A stretch of 64,000 nt of DNA from contig OZ023198.1 of NCBI GenBank assembly GCA_963995505.1, positions 6,782,558-6,846,557 on the forward strand, given 5' to 3'. Both the position numbers and the translations under genes were made by a program. This DNA is from Hypericum androsaemum (lineage: Eukaryota; Streptophyta; Magnoliopsida; Malpighiales; Hypericaceae). The notes under the pieces were generated by a model. That model was not told the origin of the DNA and did no database searches. It saw only the letters and a program-made list of their open reading frames with translations. Of the stretch, positions 35,300 to 44,669 are shown piece after piece (positions within the stretch are counted from its first letter, which is position 1; each line of letters starts with the position of its first letter).

Positions 35300-38200
35300 A
35301 TGTCGCATGAAGGTCAAACTATGGAAAACATAGACCTTAAGTTATTAGTGGATGCCTTGGCCGGGAAGCTCGAGCGGATGGTGCAAGCTCAGATGGAGCC
35401 TTTGCAACTACGCGTGGATGCCGTGGAGAATTCTCGTGACAACCCCCAAACGCGAGGCGAACTCCAAAGGCGTAGGAGAGGAGTACCTATTGGAGAATCG
35501 AGCGGAGCTGATTCTGAGTCGGAAGAAGGCGTAGGCTCTACAAGGAGTCTTAGGAGAGCAAGAACAAACCGTCCACCTAGGGAGGCAAGGCCAAGGAGAG
35601 ACGACAACATAGGAAGTATCAAACTGAAGATACCTTCCTTTGCTGGTCGTTCTGACCCGGAGGCATACTTAGAGTGGGAGAAGAAGATTGAGTTTGTGTT
35701 TGATTGCCACAATAGCTCCGAAGAAAAAAAGGTAAAACTTGCCATCACCGAATTCACTGATTATGCTATAACTTGGTGGGATCAACTTGTGACTAGCAGG
35801 AGGAGAAATAGAGAACGCCCTATAGCTACTTGGGAAGACATGAAAGTGGTGATGAGGAAGAGATTTGTTCCAAGTCATTACTATAGAGAGCTGTATAAGA
35901 AGTTACAAGGAATGAGGCAAGGAAGTTTGAGTGTGGAGGAGTATTTCAAACAGATGGAGATGGCCATGATAAGAGCTGATATAGATGAAGATAGAGAAGT
36001 TACAATGGCAAGGTTCTTGAATGGACTCAATCCTGAAATTCAAGACAAAGTTGAGTTGCAACACTATGTGGAGTTGGAGGACATGGTGCATATGGCAACG
36101 AAAATTGAGAAGCAACTCAAGAGAGGAGAGGGGAGAACAAAAGCTACATCGAATTCTACTTGGAAGCCAAACTACCAAAAGAAGTTTGACAAGCCACAAG
36201 CAGCCAAAGTAGAGCATAAATCCGAGAGTTCTCAAGCTAATTCTCAAAGGAAAGTGGAAGTCACTCCAGCTAGCAACCGTGACATCAAGTGCTTTAAGTG
36301 TCAAGGAAGAGGGCACATCTCAAGTCAATGCCCTAACAAGCAAGCAATGGTGATCAAGGAGAGTGGAGAGATTGAAACTGAAGAAGAGGATTCGGAGCAT
36401 GAAAGCATGCCTTCTTTGGAGGACGTATCCGAGGAAGAGTACCAAGCTGCTGAGAGGCTTACTCTTGTGTCTAGAAGAGCATTGAATGTGCAAGTAAAAG
36501 AAGAAAATGATGTGGCTCAAAGAGAAAATATTTTTCACACAAGGTGCTATGTCAAAGACAAGGTGTGTAGTGTCATCATAGATGGAGGAAGTTGTGCTAA
36601 TGTTGCAAGCACTACTATGGTGGAGAAGTTAGGGTTACTCACGGGAAAACACCCTAAGCCTTACAAACTACAATGGCTGAATGATAGTGGAGAAGTACGA
36701 GTGATGAAGCAAGTATTGGTAGCATTCCGCATTGGCAACTATGAGGATGAAGTGTTGTGTGATGTTGTACCAATGCAAGCTGGTCACCTATTGTTAGGAA
36801 GGCCGTGGCAGTTTGATAGGAAAGTGCATCATGATGGCTACACCAACAAGTATTCACTTATACTTAAGAAGAGAGTAATCACCTTGGCACCCTTGTCACC
36901 ATCACAAGTTTGTGAAGATCAACGTCAGTTGCAAAAAGAAAGTGATGAGCAAAGAGAGCGTGACAAGAAGAAAAAGAATGAGAGGAGAGAAGAAGCCGAA
37001 AAAAAGATAAGAAAAACGGCCAATGGAGAGGAAAAGATTGAGAAAACAAAAGAAGCCGAAAAAACAGAAATTAAAACGGCCAAAGAGAGAAAAACCGAGA
37101 GTTGGAAAAAGAGTTACTATGTGGGAACAAATGATATTAAGCAAGCATGCTTTGAAAAGAAGCCTATGATCTTACTTCGGTATAGAGAGGCGCTTTTAAA
37201 CACTAACGAGCTTGAACCACATGTACCTAGTACGGTTGTTTCTCTTTTGCAGGATTACAAGGATGTCTTTCCCGACGAGCTACCACCTGGTTTGCCACCT
37301 ATTCGTGGGATTGAACATCAAATAGACTTTGTCCCGGGAGCTACCATACCTAACCGTCCCGCATATAGAAGCAATCCTGAAGAGACAAAGGAGCTTGAGA
37401 AGCAAGTCAACGAGCTGTTGGAGAAAGGGTACGTAAGAGAGAGCATGAGTCCATGTGCTGTTCCAGTCCTACTTGTGCCCAAGAAGGATAAAACATGGAG
37501 AATGTGTGTTGATTGCCGAGCAGTCAACAACATAACGGTAAAATATCGTCACCCTATCCCTCGTTTAGATGACATGTTAGATGAGTTGCATGGTTCTTGC
37601 ATGTATTCTAAGATTGATTTGAAGAGTGGTTATCATCAAATTAGGATGAAAGAAGGAGATGAGTGGAAGACTGCTTTCAAAACTAAGTATGGGTTGTATG
37701 AGTGGATGGTCATGCCATTTGGTTTGTCCAACGCACCTAGCACGTTTATGCGACTCATGAATCATGTTCTACGTCCATTCATTGGTAAATTTGTAGTTGT
37801 TTACTTTGATGATATACTCATTTATAGCAAGAGCATGGAGGATCATCTAGAACATTTGAAATCTGTCTTAGATGCACTTAGAGAAGAACAATTGTTTGCT
37901 AACTTGAAGAAGTGCACCTTTTGTACGGATAAGCTTGTATTCTTGGGTTTTGTTGTTGGAGCTAACGGAATACAGGTTGATGAAGAAAAGATCCGAGCTA
38001 TCCGTGAATGGCCAAGCCCTACAAGTGTTGCTAATGTTAGGAGCTTTCATGGACTAGCTAGTTTTTATAGGAGATTTGTGAAGGACTTTAGTAGCATAGC
38101 CGCACCCATAACTGAAGTCATCAAGAAGAACGTGGGCTTTACTTGGGGAGAAGCTCAAGAGAAGGCTTTCCAACTACTGAAAGGGAAGTTGACTAATGCA

Positions 38201-40087
38201 CCCTTGTTAGCTTTACCTAATTTCTCTAAGACTTTTGAAATAGAGTGTGATGCTTCTGGTGTAGGAATTGGAGCTGTCCTTATGCAAGAAGGAAGACCTA
38301 TTGCATACTTTAGTGAGAAACTAAGTGGTGCAACCTTGAATTACCCGACCTATGACAAGGAGTTGTACGCACTAGTTCGAGCATTGGAGACATGGCAGCA
38401 TTATTTGTGGCCCAAGGAGTTCGTGATTCACACTGATCATGAGTCACTCAAGCACTTAAAGGGGCAACACAAGCTGAACAAGAGGCATGCACGATGGGTG
38501 GAATTCATTGAGACATTTCCTTATGTCATTCGCTACAAGCAAGGTAAGGAAAATGTAGTGGCTGATGCACTATCACGAAGGTACGCCTTGATCTCAACTC
38601 TTGATGCTAAACTACTTGGCTTTGAACACATTAAGGAGATGTATGTTGATGATGTTGATTTTGGCGAGTTGTTTAGATCAACTGAAAGAAGTGCATTTGG
38701 TAAGTTCTTTTGTAATGAAGGTTACCTATTTCGTGAAAACAAACTTTGTGTGCCTAATTGTTCGATGCGAGAATTACTAATTCAGGAGGCACATGGAGGT
38801 GGCTTAATGGGGCATTTTGGAATTGCAAAGACCTTGGCAATGCTACAAGATCATTTCTTTTGGCCACACATGAAGAGAGACGTTGAGAGAGTTTGTGGTC
38901 GTTGCATCACTTGCAAGCAAGCCAAGTCAAAGGTAAAACCCCATGGTTTGTACACCCCACTACCTATACCTAGTGAGCCCTGGATTGATATCTCTATGGA
39001 TTTTGTGTTAGGCCTACCTAGGACTAAGCGTGGAAGAGATTCAATTTTTGTGGTAGTGGATAGGTTTTCTAAGATGGCACATTTCATTCCATGTCATAAG
39101 ACTGATGATGCTTCAAACATTGCTGATTTGTTCTTTAGAGAGGTTGTTAGGTTACATGGCATGCCTAGGACAATTATCTCTGATAGAGATGCTAAATTCC
39201 TAAGTTACTTTTGGAAGACCTTGTGGTGCAAGTTAGGTACTAAGTTGTTGTTTTCTACTACTTGTCATCCTCAAACTGATGGTCAAACTGAAGTAGTAAA
39301 TAGGACTTTGTCTACGCTTTTGAGAGCACTCATTAAGCATAACATTAAGACTTGGGAAGATTGTTTGCCTCATGTTGAGTTTACTTATAATCGTTCTGTC
39401 CATTCAGCTACTCAATTCTCACCATTTGAGCTTGTTTATGGATTTAATCCTTTGACTCCATTGGATTTATCACCTCTACCTTCGAGTGAGCATGTTAACT
39501 TAGATGGAAAGAAGAAAGCTGAATTTGTCAAGCAGTTACATGAGAAAGCTAGAATGAACATCGAGAAGCGCACGGAGCACTATGCAAGGCAAGCAAACAA
39601 AGGAAGGCACAAGGTTGTCTTTGAGCCGGGCGATTGGGTTTGGCTACATATGAGGAAGGAGCGTTTTCCTGTCCAAAGACGTTCAAAGTTGCTACCACGG
39701 GGAGATGGTCCATTCCAAGTGCTAGAACGCATTAATGATAATGCCTACAAGCTAGACCTTCCGGGTGAGTATAGTGTAAGTGCTTCGTTTAATGTGGCTG
39801 ACTTGAGTCCGTTTGATGTAGGTGATGATTTGAGGACAAATCCTTTTCAAGAGGAGGGGACTGATGTGAGCAAGCCTACGGATGCACCAACTATCAAGCT
39901 TGTAGACTCGAAGCAAGTTCAAGTTCCAATTGGGCCAATGACAAGAGCAAGAGCTAGGAAGTTGCAATCTGATTTCAATGGACTAATGCATGAAGTTTGG
40001 GCTCAAGCAAGTTCGTGGAGGACCAAGGACGTCCAAGAAACCCAAGGGAGGCCCATGCACGTTTTGGAGGCTGAATGGGAAGCTTGA
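35300..40087 (+). CDS. gag-pol: Gag-pol polyprotein of element C, 1595 aa, intact
   Basis: A complete single-frame polyprotein, the same length as that of A. Visible landmarks: CCHC knuckle 331-344; protease DGGS 428-431, where DGG replaces the usual D[ST]G; a lysine/glutamate-rich linker about 540-600; reverse transcriptase YFDD 835-838; RNase H beginning near ECDASG at about 985 with TDHES near 1045; integrase HHCC with spacing H-x6-H-x29-C-x2-C (1165, 1172, 1202, 1205) and DD35E (1234, 1295, 1331); GPF module near 1468. The frame crosses the polypurine tract at about residues 1515-1521 and finishes in the 3' LTR with a [10 protein letters not shown] tail. The enzymes act on the element RNA in virus-like particles and integrate the cDNA in the nucleus. 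All catalytic residues are present. CRM-type membership is inferred from the missing chromodomain and the tail. Confidence 0.94.
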   Translation: MSHEGQTMENIDLKLLVDALAGKLERMVQAQMEPLQLRVDAVENSRDNPQTRGELQRRRRGVPIGESSGADSESEEGVGSTRSLRRARTNRPPREARPRRDDNIGSIKLKIPSFAGRSDPEAYLEWEKKIEFVFDCHNSSEEKKVKLAITEFTDYAITWWDQLVTSRRRNRERPIATWEDMKVVMRKRFVPSHYYRELYKKLQGMRQGSLSVEEYFKQMEMAMIRADIDEDREVTMARFLNGLNPEIQDKVELQHYVELEDMVHMATKIEKQLKRGEGRTKATSNSTWKPNYQKKFDKPQAAKVEHKSESSQANSQRKVEVTPASNRDIKCFKCQGRGHISSQCPNKQAMVIKESGEIETEEEDSEHESMPSLEDVSEEEYQAAERLTLVSRRALNVQVKEENDVAQRENIFHTRCYVKDKVCSVIIDGGSCANVASTTMVEKLGLLTGKHPKPYKLQWLNDSGEVRVMKQVLVAFRIGNYEDEVLCDVVPMQAGHLLLGRPWQFDRKVHHDGYTNKYSLILKKRVITLAPLSPSQVCEDQRQLQKESDEQRERDKKKKNERREEAEKKIRKTANGEEKIEKTKEAEKTEIKTAKERKTESWKKSYYVGTNDIKQACFEKKPMILLRYREALLNTNELEPHVPSTVVSLLQDYKDVFPDELPPGLPPIRGIEHQIDFVPGATIPNRPAYRSNPEETKELEKQVNELLEKGYVRESMSPCAVPVLLVPKKDKTWRMCVDCRAVNNITVKYRHPIPRLDDMLDELHGSCMYSKIDLKSGYHQIRMKEGDEWKTAFKTKYGLYEWMVMPFGLSNAPSTFMRLMNHVLRPFIGKFVVVYFDDILIYSKSMEDHLEHLKSVLDALREEQLFANLKKCTFCTDKLVFLGFVVGANGIQVDEEKIRAIREWPSPTSVANVRSFHGLASFYRRFVKDFSSIAAPITEVIKKNVGFTWGEAQEKAFQLLKGKLTNAPLLALPNFSKTFEIECDASGVGIGAVLMQEGRPIAYFSEKLSGATLNYPTYDKELYALVRALETWQHYLWPKEFVIHTDHESLKHLKGQHKLNKRHARWVEFIETFPYVIRYKQGKENVVADALSRRYALISTLDAKLLGFEHIKEMYVDDVDFGELFRSTERSAFGKFFCNEGYLFRENKLCVPNCSMRELLIQEAHGGGLMGHFGIAKTLAMLQDHFFWPHMKRDVERVCGRCITCKQAKSKVKPHGLYTPLPIPSEPWIDISMDFVLGLPRTKRGRDSIFVVVDRFSKMAHFIPCHKTDDASNIADLFFREVVRLHGMPRTIISDRDAKFLSYFWKTLWCKLGTKLLFSTTCHPQTDGQTEVVNRTLSTLLRALIKHNIKTWEDCLPHVEFTYNRSVHSATQFSPFELVYGFNPLTPLDLSPLPSSEHVNLDGKKKAEFVKQLHEKARMNIEKRTEHYARQANKGRHKVVFEPGDWVWLHMRKERFPVQRRSKLLPRGDGPFQVLERINDNAYKLDLPGEYSVSASFNVADLSPFDVGDDLRTNPFQEEGTDVSKPTDAPTIKLVDSKQVQVPIGPMTRARARKLQSDFNGLMHEVWAQASSWRTKDVQETQGRPMHVLEAEWEA
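39849..39861 (+). other. Polypurine tract of C
   Basis: AAGAGGAGGGGAC directly before the 3' LTR, inside the coding frame. Confidence 0.88.
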
Positions 40088-40666
40088 CATGCACGAAAGC
40101 TTCTAGATGCATGCGCACATGGAGAATCAAGAAGAATCAGCCTATTTAGGCCATGCATCTAATTGTTTTGGACGTGCAACTAGTGGCTATTCTATTAGAT
40201 ATTATTTGCTTATATTATTCCTTGTTTAGTTGCATAAGTTCGGCCAGAATCTCCTTAGAATAGGAAAGAGAGTTTTGGCCAGCCTTTGAATTCCTTTTAA
40301 GGAGTTAGCTTGTTTAGGAATATTTTGGTACTTTGGGAGCCTATATAAAGAGGACTCCTAGCAATAAAACGTACACACACAATTCGGAAATACTTAGCAT
40401 TGGCTAGTTGAGAGTTTGATACTCGTTTGTTCTTGCTTAGGCTGGTGAGTCGTCTTGGCTAGAATTTATCCTTCACTTATCAAGCGGATATTCCATCCCC
40501 GCTTGTGGCGTGATACGACCTTAGGTCAAGGTTCAGAAGCCCTTGCAGCGGGTTGAGGTACAAATTCGTGCCTTAGTTCGTGTAAGTTCTTGTGAGTTGT
40601 GATCTGTTCCATTCTAAAGTAACAAACGGTCCGAGTTGTGAATCTTTTCCGCAGAGATTCATATCA
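39862..40666 (+). repeat. 3' LTR of C
   Basis: 805 bp, almost identical to the 5' LTR; contains the gag-pol stop at 40085-40087. Followed by TSD CTTGA. Confidence 0.96.
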
Positions 40667-40760
40667 CTTGAAACACGAACGAATCAAACCACTTAAGAAA
40701 AACGAATTGGGTACTGGACTAACAAAAGGGAAGGTAAAGATAGATAGTAGCAAACCGTGG

Positions 40761-40771
40761 CTCTGATACCA
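40761..40771 (-). other. Primer-binding site of D
   Basis: TGGTATCAGAG on the - strand, two bases from the 5' LTR of D. Separated from the rest of the D leader by insertion C. Confidence 0.88.
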
Positions 40772-41078
40772 AATGATATGAACCTCGGCAGGAGATTCAC
40801 AATGGACCGTGCTACTTTGGATGGAACAGATCGCAACCCACGAACTCGAGCCTTGCAAGAACCTTGGTTTGGAAGAACCGCAAACCGAGCAATGGAATTT
40901 TGTGAACCTTTGGTCGAAGTCGAATCACGCCACAAACGATGATGGAAGAATTGTTTGATAAGTGAAAGATTCGCTCAAGCTAAGCAATCCAGCAATTAGC
41001 AAGAACACGCAAGGAGTATCTAACTCACAAAATTATCAATCTCAAAAGTTGTGTACGTTTTATTGCTAGGAGACCTCC

Positions 41079-41085
41079 TTATATA
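41079..41085 (-). promoter_or_regulatory. TATA box of the D 5' LTR
   Basis: TATATAA on the - strand at the position equivalent to the TATA box in A and C. Insertion G lies upstream in U3, so the core promoter is separated from its upstream region. Confidence 0.6.
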
Positions 41086-41310
41086 GGCTCCAAAGTACCA
41101 AAGTATTCCTAAAAAAGCTAACTCCTTAAAAGGAGTTCAAAGGCTGGCCAAAACTCTCTTTCCTAATCTAAGGAGATTCTGGCCGAATTTATTCAACTAA
41201 ATAAGGAATAATATAAGCAAATAATATCTAATAGAATAACTAATAGCTGCACGTCCAAAACAAGTAGATGCACGGACTAAATAGACTGATTCTTCTTGAT
41301 TCTCCATGTG

Positions 41311-42119
41311 TGATATGAATCCCGTCAGGAACTCGCACCAACTCGGACCGTCTACTCTAGGATGATGGTTGATCTTGACCCGTCGCTTTGCGCCTTGCAC
41401 CGAACCTTAGTGTTGGTTAACTTTGACCCGTAGCAATGGTGAGAATGCGAACCTTGATCTTGAAATCGAATACGCCACTAACGGAGATGGGGAATTCCGC
41501 TTGATAAGTATAAACGCACTAGCTAAGCAATCCAGCCCGCAAGAACAACAAGAGTATCAAAGACTCACGAATTTTCTTATGCCAAAAGATGTGTCCTTTA
41601 TTGAATTCGTGGCCTCCTTTAAATAGAGGTTACAACTGACTTGGTCAGACTCCAAAGTCAACAAGATAAGTTCTGAAGAGCTTCAAACTTATCCAACTAC
41701 CTAAACTAGGCTTAAAACGAATATTTATCCTAATAATTGAAAAACACAATCATTATCCACTATTGGATAACTCTTATTCCTAAAAAGTAGGAAACTTGGC
41801 TGGAATTTAGGAAAACTAAACAAGAAACGAATTCTACTCCTTTAGGAAGTCTAATACGCATGCCTTATTCCTAAAGGATATAATTTCCTAATCAAAGTCT
41901 GAAAAGGATGTGTCCAAAATAACTCCAATCATGTGCATGGGCTTTGCATGGGCTCCTTGAACGTCCATGGCCTTGCACGAACTGGTTGTAGTCCAAATCC
42001 CTTGAATTAATCCATTGAGCTCAGCGTGCAACGTCTTTGCTCTTGCTCTTGTAATTGGTCCAAGTGGAACTCGAACTGGTTGCGGGCCTTGTAGCTCCAT
42101 AGTGGACGTGTTCACATCA
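41311..42119 (-). repeat. 3' LTR of G
   Basis: 809 bp, TGATGTGAACACG...GATTCATATCA on the - strand. It encodes the pol tail containing [11 protein letters not shown]. The same LTR type appears truncated at 60648-61311. Confidence 0.92.
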
Positions 42120-44287
42120 TTCCCCCTCTCTTGAAAAGGATTTGCCCTCAAATCTTCACCTACATCAAACGGGCTTAAGTCAGCAACATTAAAAGAAGCA
42201 CTTACATTATACTCACCGGGCAGGTCAAGCTTATAAGCATTGTCATTGATGCGCTCTAAAACTTGGAAGGGACCATCCCCACGAGGTAGCAACTTTGAAC
42301 GTCTTTGTGCGGGAAAACGCTCCTTCCTCATATGCAACCAAATCCAATCACCAGGCTCAAAGACAACTTTGTGTCGCCCTTTATTCGCTTGCCTTGCGTA
42401 GTGCTCCGTTCGTTTCTTAATGTTCATTCTCGCCTTCTCATGCATCTGCTTGACAAATTCAGCCTTCTTCTTGCCATCTAAGTTAACATACTCATTCGAA
42501 GGCAAAGGTGATAAATCTAGTGGGGTCAGCGGATTAAACCCATACACAAGTTCAAATGGTGAGAATTGAGTAGCAGAATGAACAGACCGATTATAAGCAA
42601 ACTCAACATGTGGCAAACAATCTTCCCAAGTTTTAATGTTATGCTTAATGAGTGCTCTTAACAACATAGATAAAGTCCTGTTCACAACTTCTGTTTGTCC
42701 ATCAGTTTGTGGATGACAAGTAGTAGAAAATAATAACTTGGTACCTAACTTACACCACAATGTCTTCCAAAAGTAGCTTAAGAACTTAGTATCTCTATCT
42801 GAAATGATTGTCCTAGGCATGCCATGCAATCTTACTACTTCCCGAAAGAACAAATCAGCAATATGCGAGGCATCATCTATTTTATGACATGGAATAAAAT
42901 GCGCCATCTTAGAAAACCTATCCACCACGACAAAAATTGAATCTCTACCACGTTTAGTCCTAGGAAGTCCTAACACAAAGTCCATAGAAATATCAATCCA
43001 AGGCTCACGAGGTATAGGTAGGGGAGTGTACAAACCGTGGGGTTTTACCTTAGACTTAGCTTGCTTGCAAGTGATGCAACGTCCACAAATTCTCTCAATG
43101 TCGCGCTTCATGTGCGGCCAGTGGAAGTGCTCTTGTAGAATTGCTAAAGTCTTTGCTATCCCAAAATGTCCCATTAATCCGCCTCCATGTGCCTCTTGTA
43201 TCAACAATTCTCGCAAGGAACAATTAGGCACACAAAGCTTATTCTCACGAAATAAATACCCTTCATTCCGAAAGAACTTACCAGACGCACTCCTCTCGGT
43301 TTCACGAAATAAATCACCAAAGTCAGTATCCTCAGCGTATAACTCTTTAATGCATTCAAAACCAAGTAATTTTGCATCAAGAGTTGAAATCAAAGCATAC
43401 CTTCGTGACAGTGCATCAGCTACTACGTTTTCCTTACCTTGCTTATAGCGTATGACATAAGGAAACGTCTCAATAAATTCAATCCATCGTGCATGCCTTT
43501 TATTCAGCTTGTGTTGACCCTTTAAGTGCTTCAAAGATTCATGGTCAGTATGAATCACAAATTCCTTGGGCCATAAGTAGTGTTGCCATGTCTCCAATGT
43601 CCGAACCAATGCATACAATTCCTTGTCGTAAGTTGGGTAATTCAAGGCTGCTCCGCTTAGCTTTTCGCTAAAGTAAGCAATTAGTCGTCCTTCTTGCATG
43701 AGCACAGCGCCTATTCCAACACCTGAAGCATCACACTCAACTTCAAACGCTTTAGAAAAGTTAGGTAACGATAATAAAGGGGCATTCGTCAACTTCTCCT
43801 TGATGAGCTGAAACGCCTTCTCTTGAGCTTCACCCCAGCTAAATCCAACGTTCTTCTTGATTACTTCAGTAAGTGGTGCGGCTAAACTACTAAAATCTTT
43901 CACAAATCTCCTGTAGAAACTAGCTAATCCATGGAAACTTCGGACTTTAGCAACGCTCGTGGGACTTGGCCAATCTCGAATTGCATGTATCTTTTCTTCA
44001 TCAACCTGTATTCCTTTAGCACTAACAACAAAACCCAAAAAGACAAGCTTATCTGTGCAAAAGGTGCACTTCTTCAAGTTAGCAAACAATTGTTCCTTTC
44101 TAAGTGCATTTGGGACAGATTTCAAATGTCCCATGTGATCCTCCATGCTCTTGCTATAAACAAGTATATCATCAAAATAGACGACTACAAATTTGCCAAT
44201 AAATGGACGTAAAACATGATTCATGAGCCGCATAAATGTACTAGGAGCATTAGACAGAATGGCTTGCACGAACTGGTTGTAGTCCAA
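41888..44287 (-). pseudogene. pol: Truncated pol of G (RT C-terminal half, RNase H, integrase, tail)
   Basis: The 799-codon frame begins with about ten codons read from the remnant LTR and enters RT at LSNAPSTF, so the gag, protease and N-terminal RT motifs are missing. YFDD, RNase H (ECDASG, TDHES), the HHCC zinc finger, DDE core (SMDF, SDRD, E in DGQTE) and GPF module are present, and the frame continues across the polypurine tract to a stop inside the 3' LTR. No nonsense codon is seen over the 790 pol codons, consistent with a recent deletion. The fused start codon is probably fortuitous. Confidence 0.9.
42120..42133 (-). other. Polypurine tract of G
   Basis: CAAGAGAGGGGGAA on the - strand before the LTR; variant of the tract in A/C/D. 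Confidence 0.8.
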
Positions 44288-44410
44288 ATCCCTTGAATTA
44301 ATCCATTGAGCTCAGCGTGCAACGTCTTTGCTCTTGCTCTTGTAATTGGTCCAAGTGGAACTCGAACTGGTTGCGGGCCTTGTAGCTCCATAGTGGACGT
44401 GTTCACATCA
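44261..44410 (-). repeat. Truncated 5' LTR of G
   Basis: About 150 bp, matching 41970-42119 with no clear mismatch apart from one base at the junction. It is the U3 start of the 5' LTR, and ends at the TSD ATGTG. Confidence 0.9.
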
Positions 44411-44669
44411 ATGTGCGCATGCATCTAGAAGCTTACGTGCATGTCAAGCTTCCAAAATAGCCTCTATCACGTGCATGGGCTTTGCATGGGCCTCATGCAC
44501 GTCCTTGCACTTGTACGCACCATCTTGAGCCCAGACTTCTTGCATTAATCCATTAAATTCGGCCTGAAACTTTTTGGCTCTAGCTCGTGTCACCGGTCCA
44601 ATTGGTACGTGCACTTGCCGTGAGTCTTGTGGCTTGAATGTAGGTGTGTTCGTAGGTGTGCTCACATCA

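Larger units (their letters stand above)
33867..40666 (+). mobile_element. Ty3/gypsy chromovirus C, intact and young, nested in the D leader
   Basis: 6800 bp with the target duplication CTTGA at 33862-33866 and 40667-40671. The two 805-bp LTRs differ at two positions by eye (an A/G in U3, and GCGGAG versus GCAGAG near the end), about 0.25 %, or roughly 100 000 years on the assumed clock. Primer site, leader, polypurine tract and an uninterrupted 1595-codon gag-pol are all present. This is the best candidate in the window for a currently mobile element and for the enzyme source of the non-autonomous B family. Confidence 0.96.
41311..44410 (-). mobile_element. Ty3/gypsy element G, internally deleted, nested in the D 5' LTR
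   Basis: 3100 bp with the target duplication ATGTG at 41306-41310 and 44411-44415. The 3' LTR (left) is complete, 809 bp. At the right end only about 150 bp of the 5' LTR survive, joined directly to the reverse transcriptase at the codons for LSNAPSTF. Most of the 5' LTR, primer site, leader, gag, protease and the N-terminal RT are therefore gone. Because the TSD is intact, the deletion happened after, or together with, insertion. The surviving LTR pieces look identical, so the element is young. A third LTR subtype, with pol related to A/C/D. Confidence 0.92.
22304..44669 (-). mobile_element. Ty3/gypsy chromovirus D, decayed host of three nested insertions
   Basis: Target duplication CTTTT flanks it at 22299-22303 and 44670-44674, so it entered the decamer satellite. 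Removing nested elements F (23984-29596), C (33867-40666) and G (41311-44410) with one TSD copy each leaves about 6.84 kb: 791-bp LTRs, initiator-tRNA-Met primer site, leader, gag-pol and polypurine tract. About 21 differences separate the two LTRs by eye (2.7 %), roughly one million years on the assumed clock, older than F and C, as the nesting requires. The coding frame is broken by a nonsense codon and two deletions as well as by F. Confidence 0.93.
40774..44669 (-). repeat. 5' LTR of D, split by element G
   Basis: The LTR consists of 40774-41310 (537 bp) and 44416-44669 (254 bp), together 791 bp, exactly the length of the left D LTR. The gap is element G with its duplicated ATGTG. The outer end abuts the satellite at TSD CTTTT. 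Confidence 0.93.

Noticed and set aside
40672..40942. Small + strand frame at 40757-40942 and antisense frames around the D primer site
   Set aside because: They lie in the D LTR and leader in the wrong orientation, with no conservation apart from LTR identity.
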